Shown in pieces: positions 7,362 through 15,841 of a DNA stretch of 41,465 nt (its first letter is position 1; each line of letters opens with the position of its first letter). The position numbers and the translations under genes are program-made. The DNA comes from CAYFWF01 sp964346815 (GTDB lineage: Bacteria; Acidobacteriota; Aminicenantia; Aminicenantales; Aminicenantaceae): positions 1-41,465 of the forward strand of contig CAYFWF010000070.1 of assembly GCA_964346815.1 (NCBI GenBank), written 5' to 3'. Under the pieces are notes generated by a model. It did no database searches and was not told the origin of the DNA. It saw only the letters and a list, made by a program, of their open reading frames with translations.

Positions 7362-8756
7362 TTAGGCAAGTTTGTAAATTTGTATAGGCTCTTCCCGGCC
7401 TTTGACGAGAATCTCTCCCAGATATTCTGCATCTTTCAGATTTTCCCCCACAGACTTCCATACTTCACGGGAAATCAGGATTTGCGATTTGAATTTCTTG
7501 TTGAGCTGTTCAATCCGGGAAGCTGTGTTAACAACGTCACCGATTATGGTATATTCCTTACGCTGAGCAGACCCTACGTTTCCAATCACAGCGTCACCGG
7601 CATGAAGACCGATGCCCACCCGGGTATCAGGAATTGTTCCATTTTCGAATTCAGCTTTCACGCTGTCGAGAATCTCCAGGGATGCACTAACGGCGTTCTG
7701 ACTGTCACGGCCATCGGAGAGAGGTGCCCCAAATACTGCCATGAATCCATCTGCCAGGAACTTGTTAATGATTCCATTATTCCGGTTCACAATTTCAACC
7801 ATAAACTCAAACAGAGTGTTCAGGTAGGATATGACCTCCTCCGGTTTCTTATGCTCGGCATAGGTAGTAAAGTTTCTGATGTCTAGGAACATAATGAAGA
7901 CGCGCCGGATTTCCCCCTCCACGTCTGCGTTTTGGTCTAAAAGCTTATCCACCACGGCCGGGGAGACGTGCTGTCCGAAAATCCCTACAACGCGATTTCT
8001 TTCCTCCACACTGCGGAGGGATTTCTTAATTCGCTTCTTTATCTCAAGGGTAACAAATCCTGCCACGAGACCGGCACTGATAAGCGAAAATCCCTTCACT
8101 ATATGAGCCATCGGTTCAACCAGCATCGGTTCAATAGAGGGCACACTACTGCCTCTTATCAAGATCAGAGCCAACACAGTATATTCTACGGCAGCCACGG
8201 CTCCTGTAAAGTAACACAGCTTGAAGTCGAGCCGCAAAGCAGACAACAGAATAAACAGAAAGTAGAAAAAAGGCCACGGGGAAAAAAGGGCGGCAGAAGG
8301 CGTCAAAAATTGTGAATAGATGACGAGCGCTATGGTCGGAATGCTGGCATCGATAAAAGCGTTTCCGTAGCGAGCAAGGACGGGGAAACTTTTCCCTGTA
8401 TTGATAAAATGCCCCAGAAGAATGCGGACACCCAGCTCATAGATTACTACGCCCAAAACAAGTCCAGGCACCCAGGTCGGATCGAGTTTGCCGTGGAAAA
8501 CGCGCTCAAGCACCGTAGGGAAGGCAACAGTAATGACGATCCAAGTGACGAGAGCCATGAAAAAAAAGGCCGCGAGTATGGTGGCCCGCAACCTTTCACC
8601 TATCAAGATCTCCCGGTCGAACTGACTTTCAAAAAAATCCCCAGGGATATGATTTCTCTGTTGACTAGAGTTTTGAATCATCGTCCATTTTAGAGGATCA
8701 ACCATCTGTTGATATCCTGGAACAGACATATCACAGTCAAAATGGTACGTCAACAT
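7362..8756 (-). CDS. Membrane-anchored class III adenylate cyclase (IIIb-type residues)
   Basis: The C-terminal cyclase domain begins near residue 280 of 464. It carries both metal aspartates (Asp292 in FLDIRNFT, Asp336 in FLADGF), the adenine-selecting pair Lys332 (INKFLADG) and Thr403 (KEYTIIGD), and transition-state Asn410 and Arg414 in VVNTASRIE. Lys plus Thr, instead of Lys plus Asp, is the class IIIb signature, so ATP-to-cAMP conversion is expected. About six hydrophobic helices fill residues 55-240 and place the enzyme in the inner membrane. A linker with EEVISYLNTLF-type dimer helices follows. I place the start at ATG 8754-8756, behind AAAAGG; a GTG three codons earlier is possible. 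No cAMP-receptor gene is in the window. No response domain other than the membrane part is seen. Confidence 0.93.
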   Translation of the reverse strand: MLTYHFDCDMSVPGYQQMVDPLKWTMIQNSSQQRNHIPGDFFESQFDREILIGERLRATILAAFFFMALVTWIVITVAFPTVLERVFHGKLDPTWVPGLVLGVVIYELGVRILLGHFINTGKSFPVLARYGNAFIDASIPTIALVIYSQFLTPSAALFSPWPFFYFLFILLSALRLDFKLCYFTGAVAAVEYTVLALILIRGSSVPSIEPMLVEPMAHIVKGFSLISAGLVAGFVTLEIKKRIKKSLRSVEERNRVVGIFGQHVSPAVVDKLLDQNADVEGEIRRVFIMFLDIRNFTTYAEHKKPEEVISYLNTLFEFMVEIVNRNNGIINKFLADGFMAVFGAPLSDGRDSQNAVSASLEILDSVKAEFENGTIPDTRVGIGLHAGDAVIGNVGSAQRKEYTIIGDVVNTASRIEQLNKKFKSQILISREVWKSVGENLKDAEYLGEILVKGREEPIQIYKLA

Positions 8757-8765
8757 ACCTAGCAC

Positions 8766-9049
8766 CTTTTCATCATTTTCACCTCTTCTTCCCTTAAAAC
8801 ATGGGATGGAAATATAATCATTATAAAAAAAAGAAAATGAAAGTTTTTAAATGATAGGGTGTTTTCTTAATGCCTTTCAGGACTCATAAATCACTAAAAA
8901 TCACTTATATTTCTCTTCACTCCCAACAAGAGGATCACAAATAATATTTGCACGTGATCCAGGGCAATCAGTGGTGAGAATGATGATGCAACCTAGGAAA
9001 GCTGGGCCTACCATGTGTTTTCGAATTAAACGTAATCAAGACTTGTTTG
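8766..9049. other. Intergenic sequence, no gene seen
   Basis: This stretch lies upstream of the cyclase. It is AT-rich and contains a ribosome-binding site with a five-codon frame (MMKRC, stop) that ends two bases before the cyclase ATG. I see no protein, RNA gene or repeat in the rest. Repeat copy E begins at its right end. Confidence 0.5.
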
Positions 9050-9117
9050 TATTTCACGCCATATTTGATTTATCCCTGGGAGAGGATATGGCGCGAAATA
9101 ATTAATTTCGCGACATA
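9050..9117. repeat. Dispersed intergenic palindrome, copy E, with an extra half-site
   Basis: The main palindrome is at 9089-9117: TGGCGCGAAAT and ATTTCGCGACA around AATTA. This is the most symmetric copy in the window. A separate half-site ATTTCACGCCATA at 9050-9062 and the segment TTGATTTATCCCTGG precede it. That segment is shared with copy C. The extra half suggests two overlapping insertions or an element with palindromic ends. Confidence 0.75.
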
Positions 9118-9149
9118 TCATCATAATTATGACATATCGTCATAATTAT
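9112..9149. repeat. Tandem 19-bp repeat, two units
   Basis: GACATATCATCATAATTAT at 9112-9130 is followed directly by GACATATCGTCATAATTAT at 9131-9149, with one mismatch. The first unit overlaps the right arm of palindrome copy E, so the tandem probably arose by slippage from the edge of that element. Confidence 0.85.
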
Positions 9150-9262
9150 ATTGTTGCTTGAATCCATTGGTTGATATGTGTGAATAGAAAAACAAGAGAG
9201 CAGACACCTTTTTGTGAAAAAGCTGCCCGCTCCCATTTAGACTACTGTCAGGATTCAGAGTT

Positions 9263-11395
9263 TTATCTTGATTTTTCCTTCGATAGCAAGTTTTCCATAA
9301 CCCAGATCTCCAAAGTCCGGCTCCCTGACTTGAAAGCGACCTGTCTACCATCGGGGTGAAGGCTCAGACCGCCTATCCTGGTCGTCTCTACTCCCATAAA
9401 TCGGCTTTTTCTCTCTTCTAAAGAAAGCATCCAGAGTTCACTTTTTATTTCCCTGGCATTCTTATTTGAAACATCTGCCTTTGCAAACAACAAACCTTTA
9501 CCATCAATTGTCCAGGCGAGCCCTCCATGGATTGTCTCTTTTATTCTTGATTCTATCCTCAGTAATTCTTGCGGCTCGCCTCCGGAAACAGATATTGCAT
9601 TCAAGGTTTGAGTAACAGGCGCCCAGGTTATAAGCGAGAATGCCAGTGTGGATCCATCGGGAGAGAGAGTGAGAAAACGGGGATCAGCATTTTTCCATTG
9701 ATATAATTCCTTCTCGGTTTTTTTCTCAAGATCGTACATCAAGATACGGTAAATTCTGGTTCTTCTATTTAAATGGTTGTAGAAGATTTTTTTGCCATCT
9801 TTAGACCAGGTTGTAAATCGTAGATTAATTCCGGGGTTAACCTGGATGATGGAATTAGTTTCACCAGTTTGGACATTAATTAAGTAAATTCCTTTATGAT
9901 CTTCCTTATCTTTTGCATCAACCAGGAGGAAACGTCCATCTGGCGACCACGTTCCACGGCCCACGGAATTTAAATCAGTGGCTATCTCGCGTTCTTTGCC
10001 TGTATCCAAGGCTTGAATACAAAGCACAAGCGATGAAAACCTTCCGGTCCCTAAAGACCTATTGGAGAAGTAGGATAAATATTTCCCATCAGGTGAAAAT
10101 GCCGGTCGATTATTCGAGCCGATAAATCTTTTGGTTGCTTTCAGAGGAGGCTTTAAAAGAACTCCCTTATCAAAATCGAGGGAGGCGATGTAAATGTCAA
10201 TCGCTCCCCGATTTAAACAATAGTAAAAAGATGCATCTCGAGCGAAGCCTAAAGGAATTATGGGTCCTATGTTCCTTTTTATCAATTCCGGTTTTCCCAC
10301 GGGTCTGCCGTCTGCAATTCCTTGAACCCAGATATCGAAAGTCCCGGTCCGATTGCTGGCAAAGAGAACATATTTGCCATCAGGTGACCAGTCGAGAACA
10401 AAATCAATGGCAGGAAATTCAATCACCGCTATCTCCCGGTTCTTACTGGTAGAAAATATTGACACATCTTGAAAAGCTGAATTTTGATTGGATTTTGAAG
10501 AATAAGCGATATATTCCCTGCCGGGTGAGAATGCAAACCTTCCAAAGATATCCCCGACACGATCGCTTGCAATATCAAGCATTTTGAACGAGCCATCTTT
10601 TACAGAGATGAGTCCTATATCAAACTGTTCAAAAGATGCTTTTTTTCTTTGAACTAATACCAGAATTAATTCACCATCAGACGACCAATCAAGAGGTTCG
10701 ATATAGGCGATATCCTGCTGTTGAAAGAGAATTCGGGACTTGGCATTATCGAGTCCGACGATTCGGAGATCGGCAGAACTGATTGTTTGCCAGGTGTAGG
10801 CCACAGAGCGGCTGTCCGGTGACCACACTGATTGGAGAGAGAATTGCACCGACTTGAAAAAAGATCCCTGTTTAGTGAGCATACGTTTCTTCCCTGTTTT
10901 TAGATCACGAACGCCCAGATTTCCATTTGACCAATCTACAAAAGATAAATAACGTCCGTCAGGTGAGGGAGTACCTGTGGCATCTGTATCCAGGCCATCC
11001 CAGACCTTGTTCAGATTTAATCCTCTTGCACTCACCTCTGCAGCTCTCTGCATCCTCTGGATGAGTTTCAATTTTTCCTGGGCCACTATGACCGATTCTT
11101 TTTGCTCAGGGAAATCTTCAATGACTTTTTGGTATGCTTTAGGAGCTTCTTTTAATCCCAGCTTTTCATAGCAAAACCCGATGTGAAGTTGAGCCTTGGC
11201 AGCGATGACACGATTGTCTCCGTATTTGGCTATGATTTGTTTGTAAAGGGCGATCGCACCCTGGAGGTCGCCGTTAACCTCTTCCTTGTACAGGCCGGCC
11301 TGGTAGAGTTCCTCCGCACTCTGTTGATCAAGTCCTGATGATGCCAGAAAAATCCCAAAAACGAAAATAGAGAAGACCAATAATCGTAGTCTCAT
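9263..11395 (-). CDS. Secreted TPR plus PD40 propeller protein
   Basis: The 710-residue product starts at ATG 11393-11395, behind a textbook AAAGGAGG. The longer frame to 11437 lacks a site. A signal peptide (RLRLLVFSIFVFGIFLASSG) leads into a YbgF-like TPR block at about residues 25-105 (AGLYKEEVNGDLQGAIALYK, AAKAQLHIGFCYEKLG). A long array of WD40-like PD40 blades fills the rest: SPDGRYLSFVDW, SPDGKYVLFAS, SPDGKYLSYFSNR, SPDGRFLLVDAKD and HPDGRQVAFKSGSR. This is a periplasmic or surface binding scaffold by analogy; no catalytic motif is present. It is a longer relative of the partial protein at 1-786. It lies about 150 bp downstream of the two-component genes on the same strand, so co-transcription is possible but not shown. 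Confidence 0.9.
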   Translation of the reverse strand: MRLRLLVFSIFVFGIFLASSGLDQQSAEELYQAGLYKEEVNGDLQGAIALYKQIIAKYGDNRVIAAKAQLHIGFCYEKLGLKEAPKAYQKVIEDFPEQKESVIVAQEKLKLIQRMQRAAEVSARGLNLNKVWDGLDTDATGTPSPDGRYLSFVDWSNGNLGVRDLKTGKKRMLTKQGSFFKSVQFSLQSVWSPDSRSVAYTWQTISSADLRIVGLDNAKSRILFQQQDIAYIEPLDWSSDGELILVLVQRKKASFEQFDIGLISVKDGSFKMLDIASDRVGDIFGRFAFSPGREYIAYSSKSNQNSAFQDVSIFSTSKNREIAVIEFPAIDFVLDWSPDGKYVLFASNRTGTFDIWVQGIADGRPVGKPELIKRNIGPIIPLGFARDASFYYCLNRGAIDIYIASLDFDKGVLLKPPLKATKRFIGSNNRPAFSPDGKYLSYFSNRSLGTGRFSSLVLCIQALDTGKEREIATDLNSVGRGTWSPDGRFLLVDAKDKEDHKGIYLINVQTGETNSIIQVNPGINLRFTTWSKDGKKIFYNHLNRRTRIYRILMYDLEKKTEKELYQWKNADPRFLTLSPDGSTLAFSLITWAPVTQTLNAISVSGGEPQELLRIESRIKETIHGGLAWTIDGKGLLFAKADVSNKNAREIKSELWMLSLEERKSRFMGVETTRIGGLSLHPDGRQVAFKSGSRTLEIWVMENLLSKEKSR

Positions 11396-11546
11396 GACTA
11401 AAACCTCCTTTGTTTGATTTGTTTCATCATGAGACAATATACGAACTCAGGACTCAACGTGCATGAAGCTTCCATTACGTTTGAGTGAAGTTCCTGTGAA
11501 GCTAACAAATTTAATATAGTCAGAAAAAACCGGTTTTGAGAACTCA

Positions 11547-12233
11547 TTACTCACCACGGTAAAATTTATAACCGATGTTTCGCACACCTATGATATATTT
11601 TGGATTAGGGGGATCATCTTCAATTTTTTTTCTCAACTCGGAAATATGCTTGTCTATCGTGCGCGGTTGAACAAAGACATCATCTCCCCAGACTTCATCG
11701 AGAATAGAGTTTCTGTGAACGACCTGATCCTTATACTTTATAAGAAAATGAAGAAGCGAGAATTCCAGTGCTGTCAGGTAAATCAACTTTCTTTTTTTTC
11801 GCACCTCATACTTCTTGAAATCAATCTCCAAATCCCCGAATTTATAAATATGGATTTCTTTCTGTGGCAACTTTACTCTTCTAAGAAGGGCTTTCACCCT
11901 GGCAAGTAATTCTCTTGGGCTGAAAGGTTTTGTGACATAATCGTCAGCACCCAGCTCTAACCCGAGAATCTTTTCCACTTCCTGACTTTTGGCAGTGAGC
12001 ATCAGAATGGGTATTATGTTTCCTGCTTGGCGCAACTGTCTACAGACTTCGAATCCATCCATTTCCGGCAACATAATGTCAAGGATAATGAGATCAAATC
12101 TTTGCTCTTTTGCCATGGATAGTCCCTCCAGTCCATCCATTGCACTCGATATCTTATAACCTTCGAGCTTGAGATTGTCCTCCAGCGCCATCAGGATACT
12201 TTCTTCATCCTCAATTATAAGAATTTTTTCCAT
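11547..12233 (-). CDS. OmpR/PhoB-family response regulator
   Basis: The 228-residue protein has the standard two-domain layout. The receiver domain spans about residues 1-115, with the acidic pocket Glu8-Asp9, phospho-acceptor Asp52 (LIILDIMLPEMDG), Thr80 (LMLTAK) and Lys102 (YVTKPFSP). The C-terminal winged-helix DNA-binding domain spans about residues 128-226 (LTALEFSLLHFL, RTIDKHISELRKKIE, GVRNIGYKF). It should act in the cytoplasm as a transcription factor phosphorylated by the kinase encoded just upstream. The gene starts 12 bases after the kinase stop, with GAGGGAG before its ATG, so the two form an operon. Its target genes cannot be identified from the sequence; the TPR-PD40 gene directly downstream is one candidate. 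Confidence 0.95.
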   Translation of the reverse strand: MEKILIIEDEESILMALEDNLKLEGYKISSAMDGLEGLSMAKEQRFDLIILDIMLPEMDGFEVCRQLRQAGNIIPILMLTAKSQEVEKILGLELGADDYVTKPFSPRELLARVKALLRRVKLPQKEIHIYKFGDLEIDFKKYEVRKKRKLIYLTALEFSLLHFLIKYKDQVVHRNSILDEVWGDDVFVQPRTIDKHISELRKKIEDDPPNPKYIIGVRNIGYKFYRGE

Positions 12234-12245
12234 TTGCTACTCCCT

Positions 12246-14375
12246 CTATTCCCGAATAGGAATCCTTAAGGAAAATATACTCCCAAGACCCTGCTCACTT
12301 TCAACCTCTACCGTGCCCTGATGCGCCTCCACAATCTGTTTGACTAAAGTCAAGCCAAGCCCACTTCCTTTTACTCTCCGGGTAAGTTCCTCACCAACAC
12401 GATAGAATCGCTCAAATACCTTATCTAACTCTTCTTTCCTAATGCCGACACCAAAGTCTTGAACCGAGATTATCAAATCATTATTTTCCGTATAAGCACG
12501 AACAATTATTTCTTTCCTCTCTCCGGAGTATTTAATGGCGTTATCCATTAGGTTGGTAACCACCTGAGTTATGGCTTCGCTGTCAAGCCTAAGGATTGGC
12601 AAAGACTTTTCCATTTTGATTTGAATCTTAAATCCATCATGGCGCACCCTGCCTTGAATCCCTGAAACAAGCTCTTTCAGTAAAAGATAGATATCTGTTC
12701 TCTTAAACTCAAATTCTCGTCGGCCCTCTTCCAACTTAGCTAAATTCAAAACGTTGTCAGTAAGAAGCGAAAGCCTTTCACTCTGTTCAACGAGTACATC
12801 GTAGTATTTCTTCCGTCTTTCTTCGGAGGGAACTCGCCCTGTTTGTAGCATTTCAGATAGTTGACGGATAGAAGTCAAAGGGCTTTTGAATTCATGGGAA
12901 ATGGTCGAGACAAAATCAGATTTCATCCTGGCAAGCCTTATTTCGTGAGTTACAGTTTTTAAGGTCAGGATTAAACCGAAAACCAGAATACTCCCGATAA
13001 GGAGAAACGAGTAGAAATAAATTCCTCTCCTAGAGGTGAGAAAAGTCTCAAAAAGACGTGTCTCCTTTGGGTAGAGCTCTATTATCCAGTCTGGAAAGTT
13101 GCCTATGAAGGTTGTTTTGATGGCAGGCGATTCACCTGGCGCCTTTTTCGTCGATAAGAGTTCTCCTCCGTCTCTCCCTCTTAGAATCCATCCTGTTTTT
13201 TCCGTCGGTATGTTATGTGCTAGCGCTTGTTTGAGAACAGTGTCTATTAAATAATCGGGATTAAAAATAAGCCCCCAGGTCTTATCAGCTTGATTATCAC
13301 TTTTTGAACTCGGGCTCAATAATGATACCAGAAATACATAATTTCCATTCGTCAGAATGAATCTCTCTGTTGCATCTTGAGCTTCATCTAGACCCTTAGA
13401 AATTTTCGCCTGTAGACTGGTTCCTGCACTTCCCTGGAAAGCGAGTAGTTTTTCAGTCGTTTCTTTTTTCTTCTTTTCTTCCTCTTCTAATTTCCGGAAG
13501 TCAGCCTCATAAGAAAGAGCCTCTTCGGGTAGAGACGTCTGGGAAAAAATATTATTGATCGATTTCTTTATGCGTTTCACAAAAAAGGAATATTGGGCTC
13601 TTTCCAGTATCCACTCTCTGTTGACCATTGCTCCGAATGATTCAATGAATGTCCTTGTTGCATCTGAAAAATCCTTTTTTGCCAGAATTAGGGAGCCAAG
13701 CTCCATGCGCGCTCCCAATCCAAGCGGAACACCAGTTGGAAGTCTTTCGTGACTGAAGTCTCGAATAATAATCATATAGGAGCTGATGGCCGCATCTATA
13801 AGAGAAGATTTTTTTTGAACTCTTGCAACTGCATTTAGAAGCTCTCCTTTGATCTGAATGCTAGAGGTCTTTTCTAAAGCCTGTTGATAGCTTGCAAGGG
13901 CTCTTGGGTAATTTTTTTGTTGAAATTCCTGTCGCTGCCCCTCCTGGATCAATCGGGAGATAGAAAGTTGCAGAGATTGAGCAGATGAAGTTTGAATACT
14001 TCCATTTGTGTAAAAAAGCAGCTTTGCTGCTGGAAAGTGAATTTTATCAAAGTTCTGAAGAAGAAAAACCTCCTCAACAAGAGGATGCTTATGTTTAAAA
14101 TTTGCAAACAGCGTAGATTGAGTAGGGTGCAAAAGATCATTTCGATTTGAAATAAACGCAGCAAAAGCCTGTTCGACTTCATGAAATTTTTCATCGACTA
14201 ACTTGGTTATAAGTCCTGCGAGTTTTTGATATTCGTTGCGTTTGGTTTTTTCGATCAAAGCTTGATCATTTTGAATCCCCCGGAAAGCCATGTATCCCAG
14301 AAGAACGCTTGGAATTCCAATTCCTAGAAAAAACAGGAGGAATATCCTTTTGCGTTTTTGGATTGACATTTTCAT
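12246..14375 (-). CDS. Membrane sensor histidine kinase with large extracytoplasmic region
   Basis: The product has about 709 residues. A first membrane helix lies near residues 8-30 (IFLLFFLGIGIPSVLLGYMA) and a second near 455-478 (YFYSFLLIGSILVFGLILTL). Between them is an unusually long region of some 420 residues. It contains a short TPR-like stretch (ALASYQQALEKTSSIQIKGE) and no named sensor domain I can recognise. The cytoplasmic part has the HisKA H-box with His494 (TISHEFKSPLTSIRQ) and a full HATPase: N-box DNAIKYSG, G1 VQDFGVGI and G2 KGSGLGLTL. It should phosphorylate the response regulator 12 bases downstream. The start is uncertain: ATG 14373-14375, an in-frame GTG three codons earlier or an ATG two codons later are all possible, and none has a clear ribosome-binding site. 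Confidence 0.93.
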   Translation of the reverse strand: MKMSIQKRKRIFLLFFLGIGIPSVLLGYMAFRGIQNDQALIEKTKRNEYQKLAGLITKLVDEKFHEVEQAFAAFISNRNDLLHPTQSTLFANFKHKHPLVEEVFLLQNFDKIHFPAAKLLFYTNGSIQTSSAQSLQLSISRLIQEGQRQEFQQKNYPRALASYQQALEKTSSIQIKGELLNAVARVQKKSSLIDAAISSYMIIIRDFSHERLPTGVPLGLGARMELGSLILAKKDFSDATRTFIESFGAMVNREWILERAQYSFFVKRIKKSINNIFSQTSLPEEALSYEADFRKLEEEEKKKKETTEKLLAFQGSAGTSLQAKISKGLDEAQDATERFILTNGNYVFLVSLLSPSSKSDNQADKTWGLIFNPDYLIDTVLKQALAHNIPTEKTGWILRGRDGGELLSTKKAPGESPAIKTTFIGNFPDWIIELYPKETRLFETFLTSRRGIYFYSFLLIGSILVFGLILTLKTVTHEIRLARMKSDFVSTISHEFKSPLTSIRQLSEMLQTGRVPSEERRKKYYDVLVEQSERLSLLTDNVLNLAKLEEGRREFEFKRTDIYLLLKELVSGIQGRVRHDGFKIQIKMEKSLPILRLDSEAITQVVTNLMDNAIKYSGERKEIIVRAYTENNDLIISVQDFGVGIRKEELDKVFERFYRVGEELTRRVKGSGLGLTLVKQIVEAHQGTVEVESEQGLGSIFSLRIPIRE

Positions 14376-14384
14376 AGGAGTCAC

Positions 14385-14677
14385 AGAAAAACTGAATATA
14401 TAGAAATATCAACTCTCCTTAAATTGGGATTCTCCGTCACCCTCCGTATATCATATTGAAGCTTTGGATTTTTGACTTTCGAGACAAAAGTCTATCATTT
14501 TTGATCGCTGAACGTATGAAGCTTATGCAACGATTTTGTGAAGAATGTGTGAAGATGACCATACCGTTCAGACGGATTAAAGAAAAATCTATTGGAGGCG
14601 GATGGTGTGCAAATTTTGGCATTACTTTTTTAATTGAGAAAGTTACTTCCTCTTGATACTTTATTATTCCCATTGTG
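14385..14677. other. Divergent intergenic sequence, no gene seen
   Basis: This is AT-rich sequence between the histidine-kinase start and repeat copy B. Short frames exist on both strands, but none has a ribosome-binding site, recognisable motif or plausible codon use. The kinase promoter must lie here, but I cannot pick a convincing -35/-10 pair. Confidence 0.4.
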
Positions 14678-14872
14678 GCTATCGTAATTATTAGCACGGT
14701 AGGGAATGGGATGTCAATTGAACAAGAAAGCAGGCCTAATCCTTTGTCACATAATGCGTTAGTTAATCTCCATCTTGCTCCATATCCACCTGCTGACGAA
14801 AAGGAATTAACCTATCACACAAAAAATAGTGGGATCGATGAAATGGCGTATAATGTATATATTTCACGACAT
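14678..14872. repeat. Dispersed intergenic element, copy B (long form)
   Basis: This copy shares its first 65 bases with copy A (846-910) at about four in five identity, and its last 21 bases (14852-14872) exactly. The middle is diverged but keeps ACCTATC at similar distance from the end. Read on plus, the two copies also encode similar peptides: one frame gives SRPNPL here and RRPNPT in A, and another gives NVYISRH in both. This copy lies between divergent genes, upstream of the nucleotidyltransferase, unlike the others which are mostly 3' of genes. Confidence 0.75.
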
Positions 14873-14963
14873 TCTAACTTATTCAGATAACCTTGAAGGG
14901 GATCCCAGGAGAAACGTGCCTTCTGACTTGAACAGACCTTGATGCTGTGCTATAAAATGAACA

Positions 14964-15473
14964 GTGGAAAAAACCCTTAAGCTCATCAAAGAACTTAGAG
15001 AAAAAAAGGTTTTAAAAGATTATTCAATCGGCGGAGGGATTGCTGCTCTGTACTATATTGAGCCCCTTCTGACTTATGATTTAGATATTTTTTTTATCCC
15101 CATCGAAGACAGTATCGATGTCATTGCCCCGATCTATGATTATTTAAAAAAAAAGGGATTCAAGGCAAAGAAGGAGCACGTCCTGATCGAAGGAGTCCCG
15201 GTCCAATTCATCCCTGTTTACAGTGATCTTGTGAAGGAAGCCGTTCAGTATTCCATTGAAGTTAAATATGGGAGAATGAAAACAAGAGTCTTGAAACTGG
15301 AGTATCTTATCGCAGTCATGCTTCAGACTTACAGGTCTAAAGACAGAGAAAGATTGGTCAAAGTTTTTGAAGAAGCAAAGATTGACTTGAAACTGTTAAA
15401 GAAAATTCTCAAGAACTATGGACTTTATGATAAATATATTCAATTTAAGGATATGTACTTTGGCGCAAAATAA
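14964..15473 (+). CDS. Nucleotidyltransferase-like protein (AbiEii/MNT type)
   Basis: The 169-residue protein has the short nucleotidyltransferase signature: GGGIAALYY, then LTYDLDIFF. This corresponds to the GG...DxD strand-turn of the polymerase-beta fold. A third acidic strand is less obvious (VPVQFIPVYSD). A helical C-terminal part with many Lys and Glu follows. Proteins of this kind often work in toxin-antitoxin or abortive-infection pairs, in which a nucleotidyltransferase modifies tRNA or a partner protein. The start is a GTG at 14964 without a strong ribosome-binding site; no better in-frame ATG precedes GGGIAAL. The next gene overlaps its end by 14 bases, so the two are translated as a unit. 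Which partner is toxic, if either, is not known. Confidence 0.78.
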   Translation: MEKTLKLIKELREKKVLKDYSIGGGIAALYYIEPLLTYDLDIFFIPIEDSIDVIAPIYDYLKKKGFKAKKEHVLIEGVPVQFIPVYSDLVKEAVQYSIEVKYGRMKTRVLKLEYLIAVMLQTYRSKDRERLVKVFEEAKIDLKLLKKILKNYGLYDKYIQFKDMYFGAK

Positions 15474-15633
15474 GCCTCTGGAGAATATTATTAGGGAAAA
15501 GGAACAGAGAAGAAAAGATCTGTCCGAATTATCCTTCAAGGAAAAAATTGATATTCTTGTTCAGCTTCAGAAGATGGCCAAAGGTGTAACAAAGCAAGGA
15601 AAAGCTGTGGAACGAATCGTCTGGCGGATTTGA
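15460..15633 (+). CDS. Small charged partner protein of the nucleotidyltransferase
   Basis: I place the start at TTG 15460-15462, because AAGG lies eight bases upstream and the frame then begins MAQNKPLENI. An ATG at 15418 would place 42 more bases deep inside the upstream gene. The 57-residue product is highly charged (REKEQRRKDLSELSFKEKID) and ends ERIVWRI. I recall small proteins with an EEKIxILVxLQ core and a terminal VW motif that accompany nucleotidyltransferase-like genes in several phyla; here the core reads KEKIDILVQLQKMA. The 14-base overlap supports a two-gene toxin-antitoxin-like module. The product looks like a helical protein, not a DNA-binding one, so autoregulation is not evident. 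Confidence 0.7.
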   Translation: MAQNKPLENIIREKEQRRKDLSELSFKEKIDILVQLQKMAKGVTKQGKAVERIVWRI

Positions 15634-15682
15634 ATCCAAGGATGGAATTTTCTCGCCATTTCTCATTATTTCAAATGAACAC

Positions 15683-15707
15683 GGCGTGAAATAATTAATT
15701 TAGCGCC
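15683..15707. repeat. Dispersed intergenic palindrome, copy F
   Basis: Arms GGCGTGAAAT and ATTTAGCGCC surround AATTA, with one arm mismatch. To the right it shares CATACTGTTTAATGG with copy A (CATATTGTTTAATGG). The copy lies 50 bases past the small partner gene and 135 bases past the stop of the convergent amidase gene. Confidence 0.8.
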
Positions 15708-15841
15708 ATACTGTTTAATGGATATCATCTATGCCTATAACTCCCAATGGAACATTCAATGGAAAAATCGCTTTTGAGTTGCTGAATTTTATTTAATAAA
15801 AAGCGGAACTGTATTCATCAGGGCATGATAATTAAAATCTA

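Noticed and set aside
11526..11537. AAAACCGGTTTT just after the response-regulator stop, as a terminator
   Set aside because: It is a perfect palindrome with no loop and no separate T run; a stable RNA hairpin cannot form as in a standard terminator.
15711..15830. A fifth kinase-TPR tail beside palindrome copy F (GIDDIH, stop)
   Set aside because: Only the last residue, the stop and the flanking bases resemble R1; the codons before show no tail motif.
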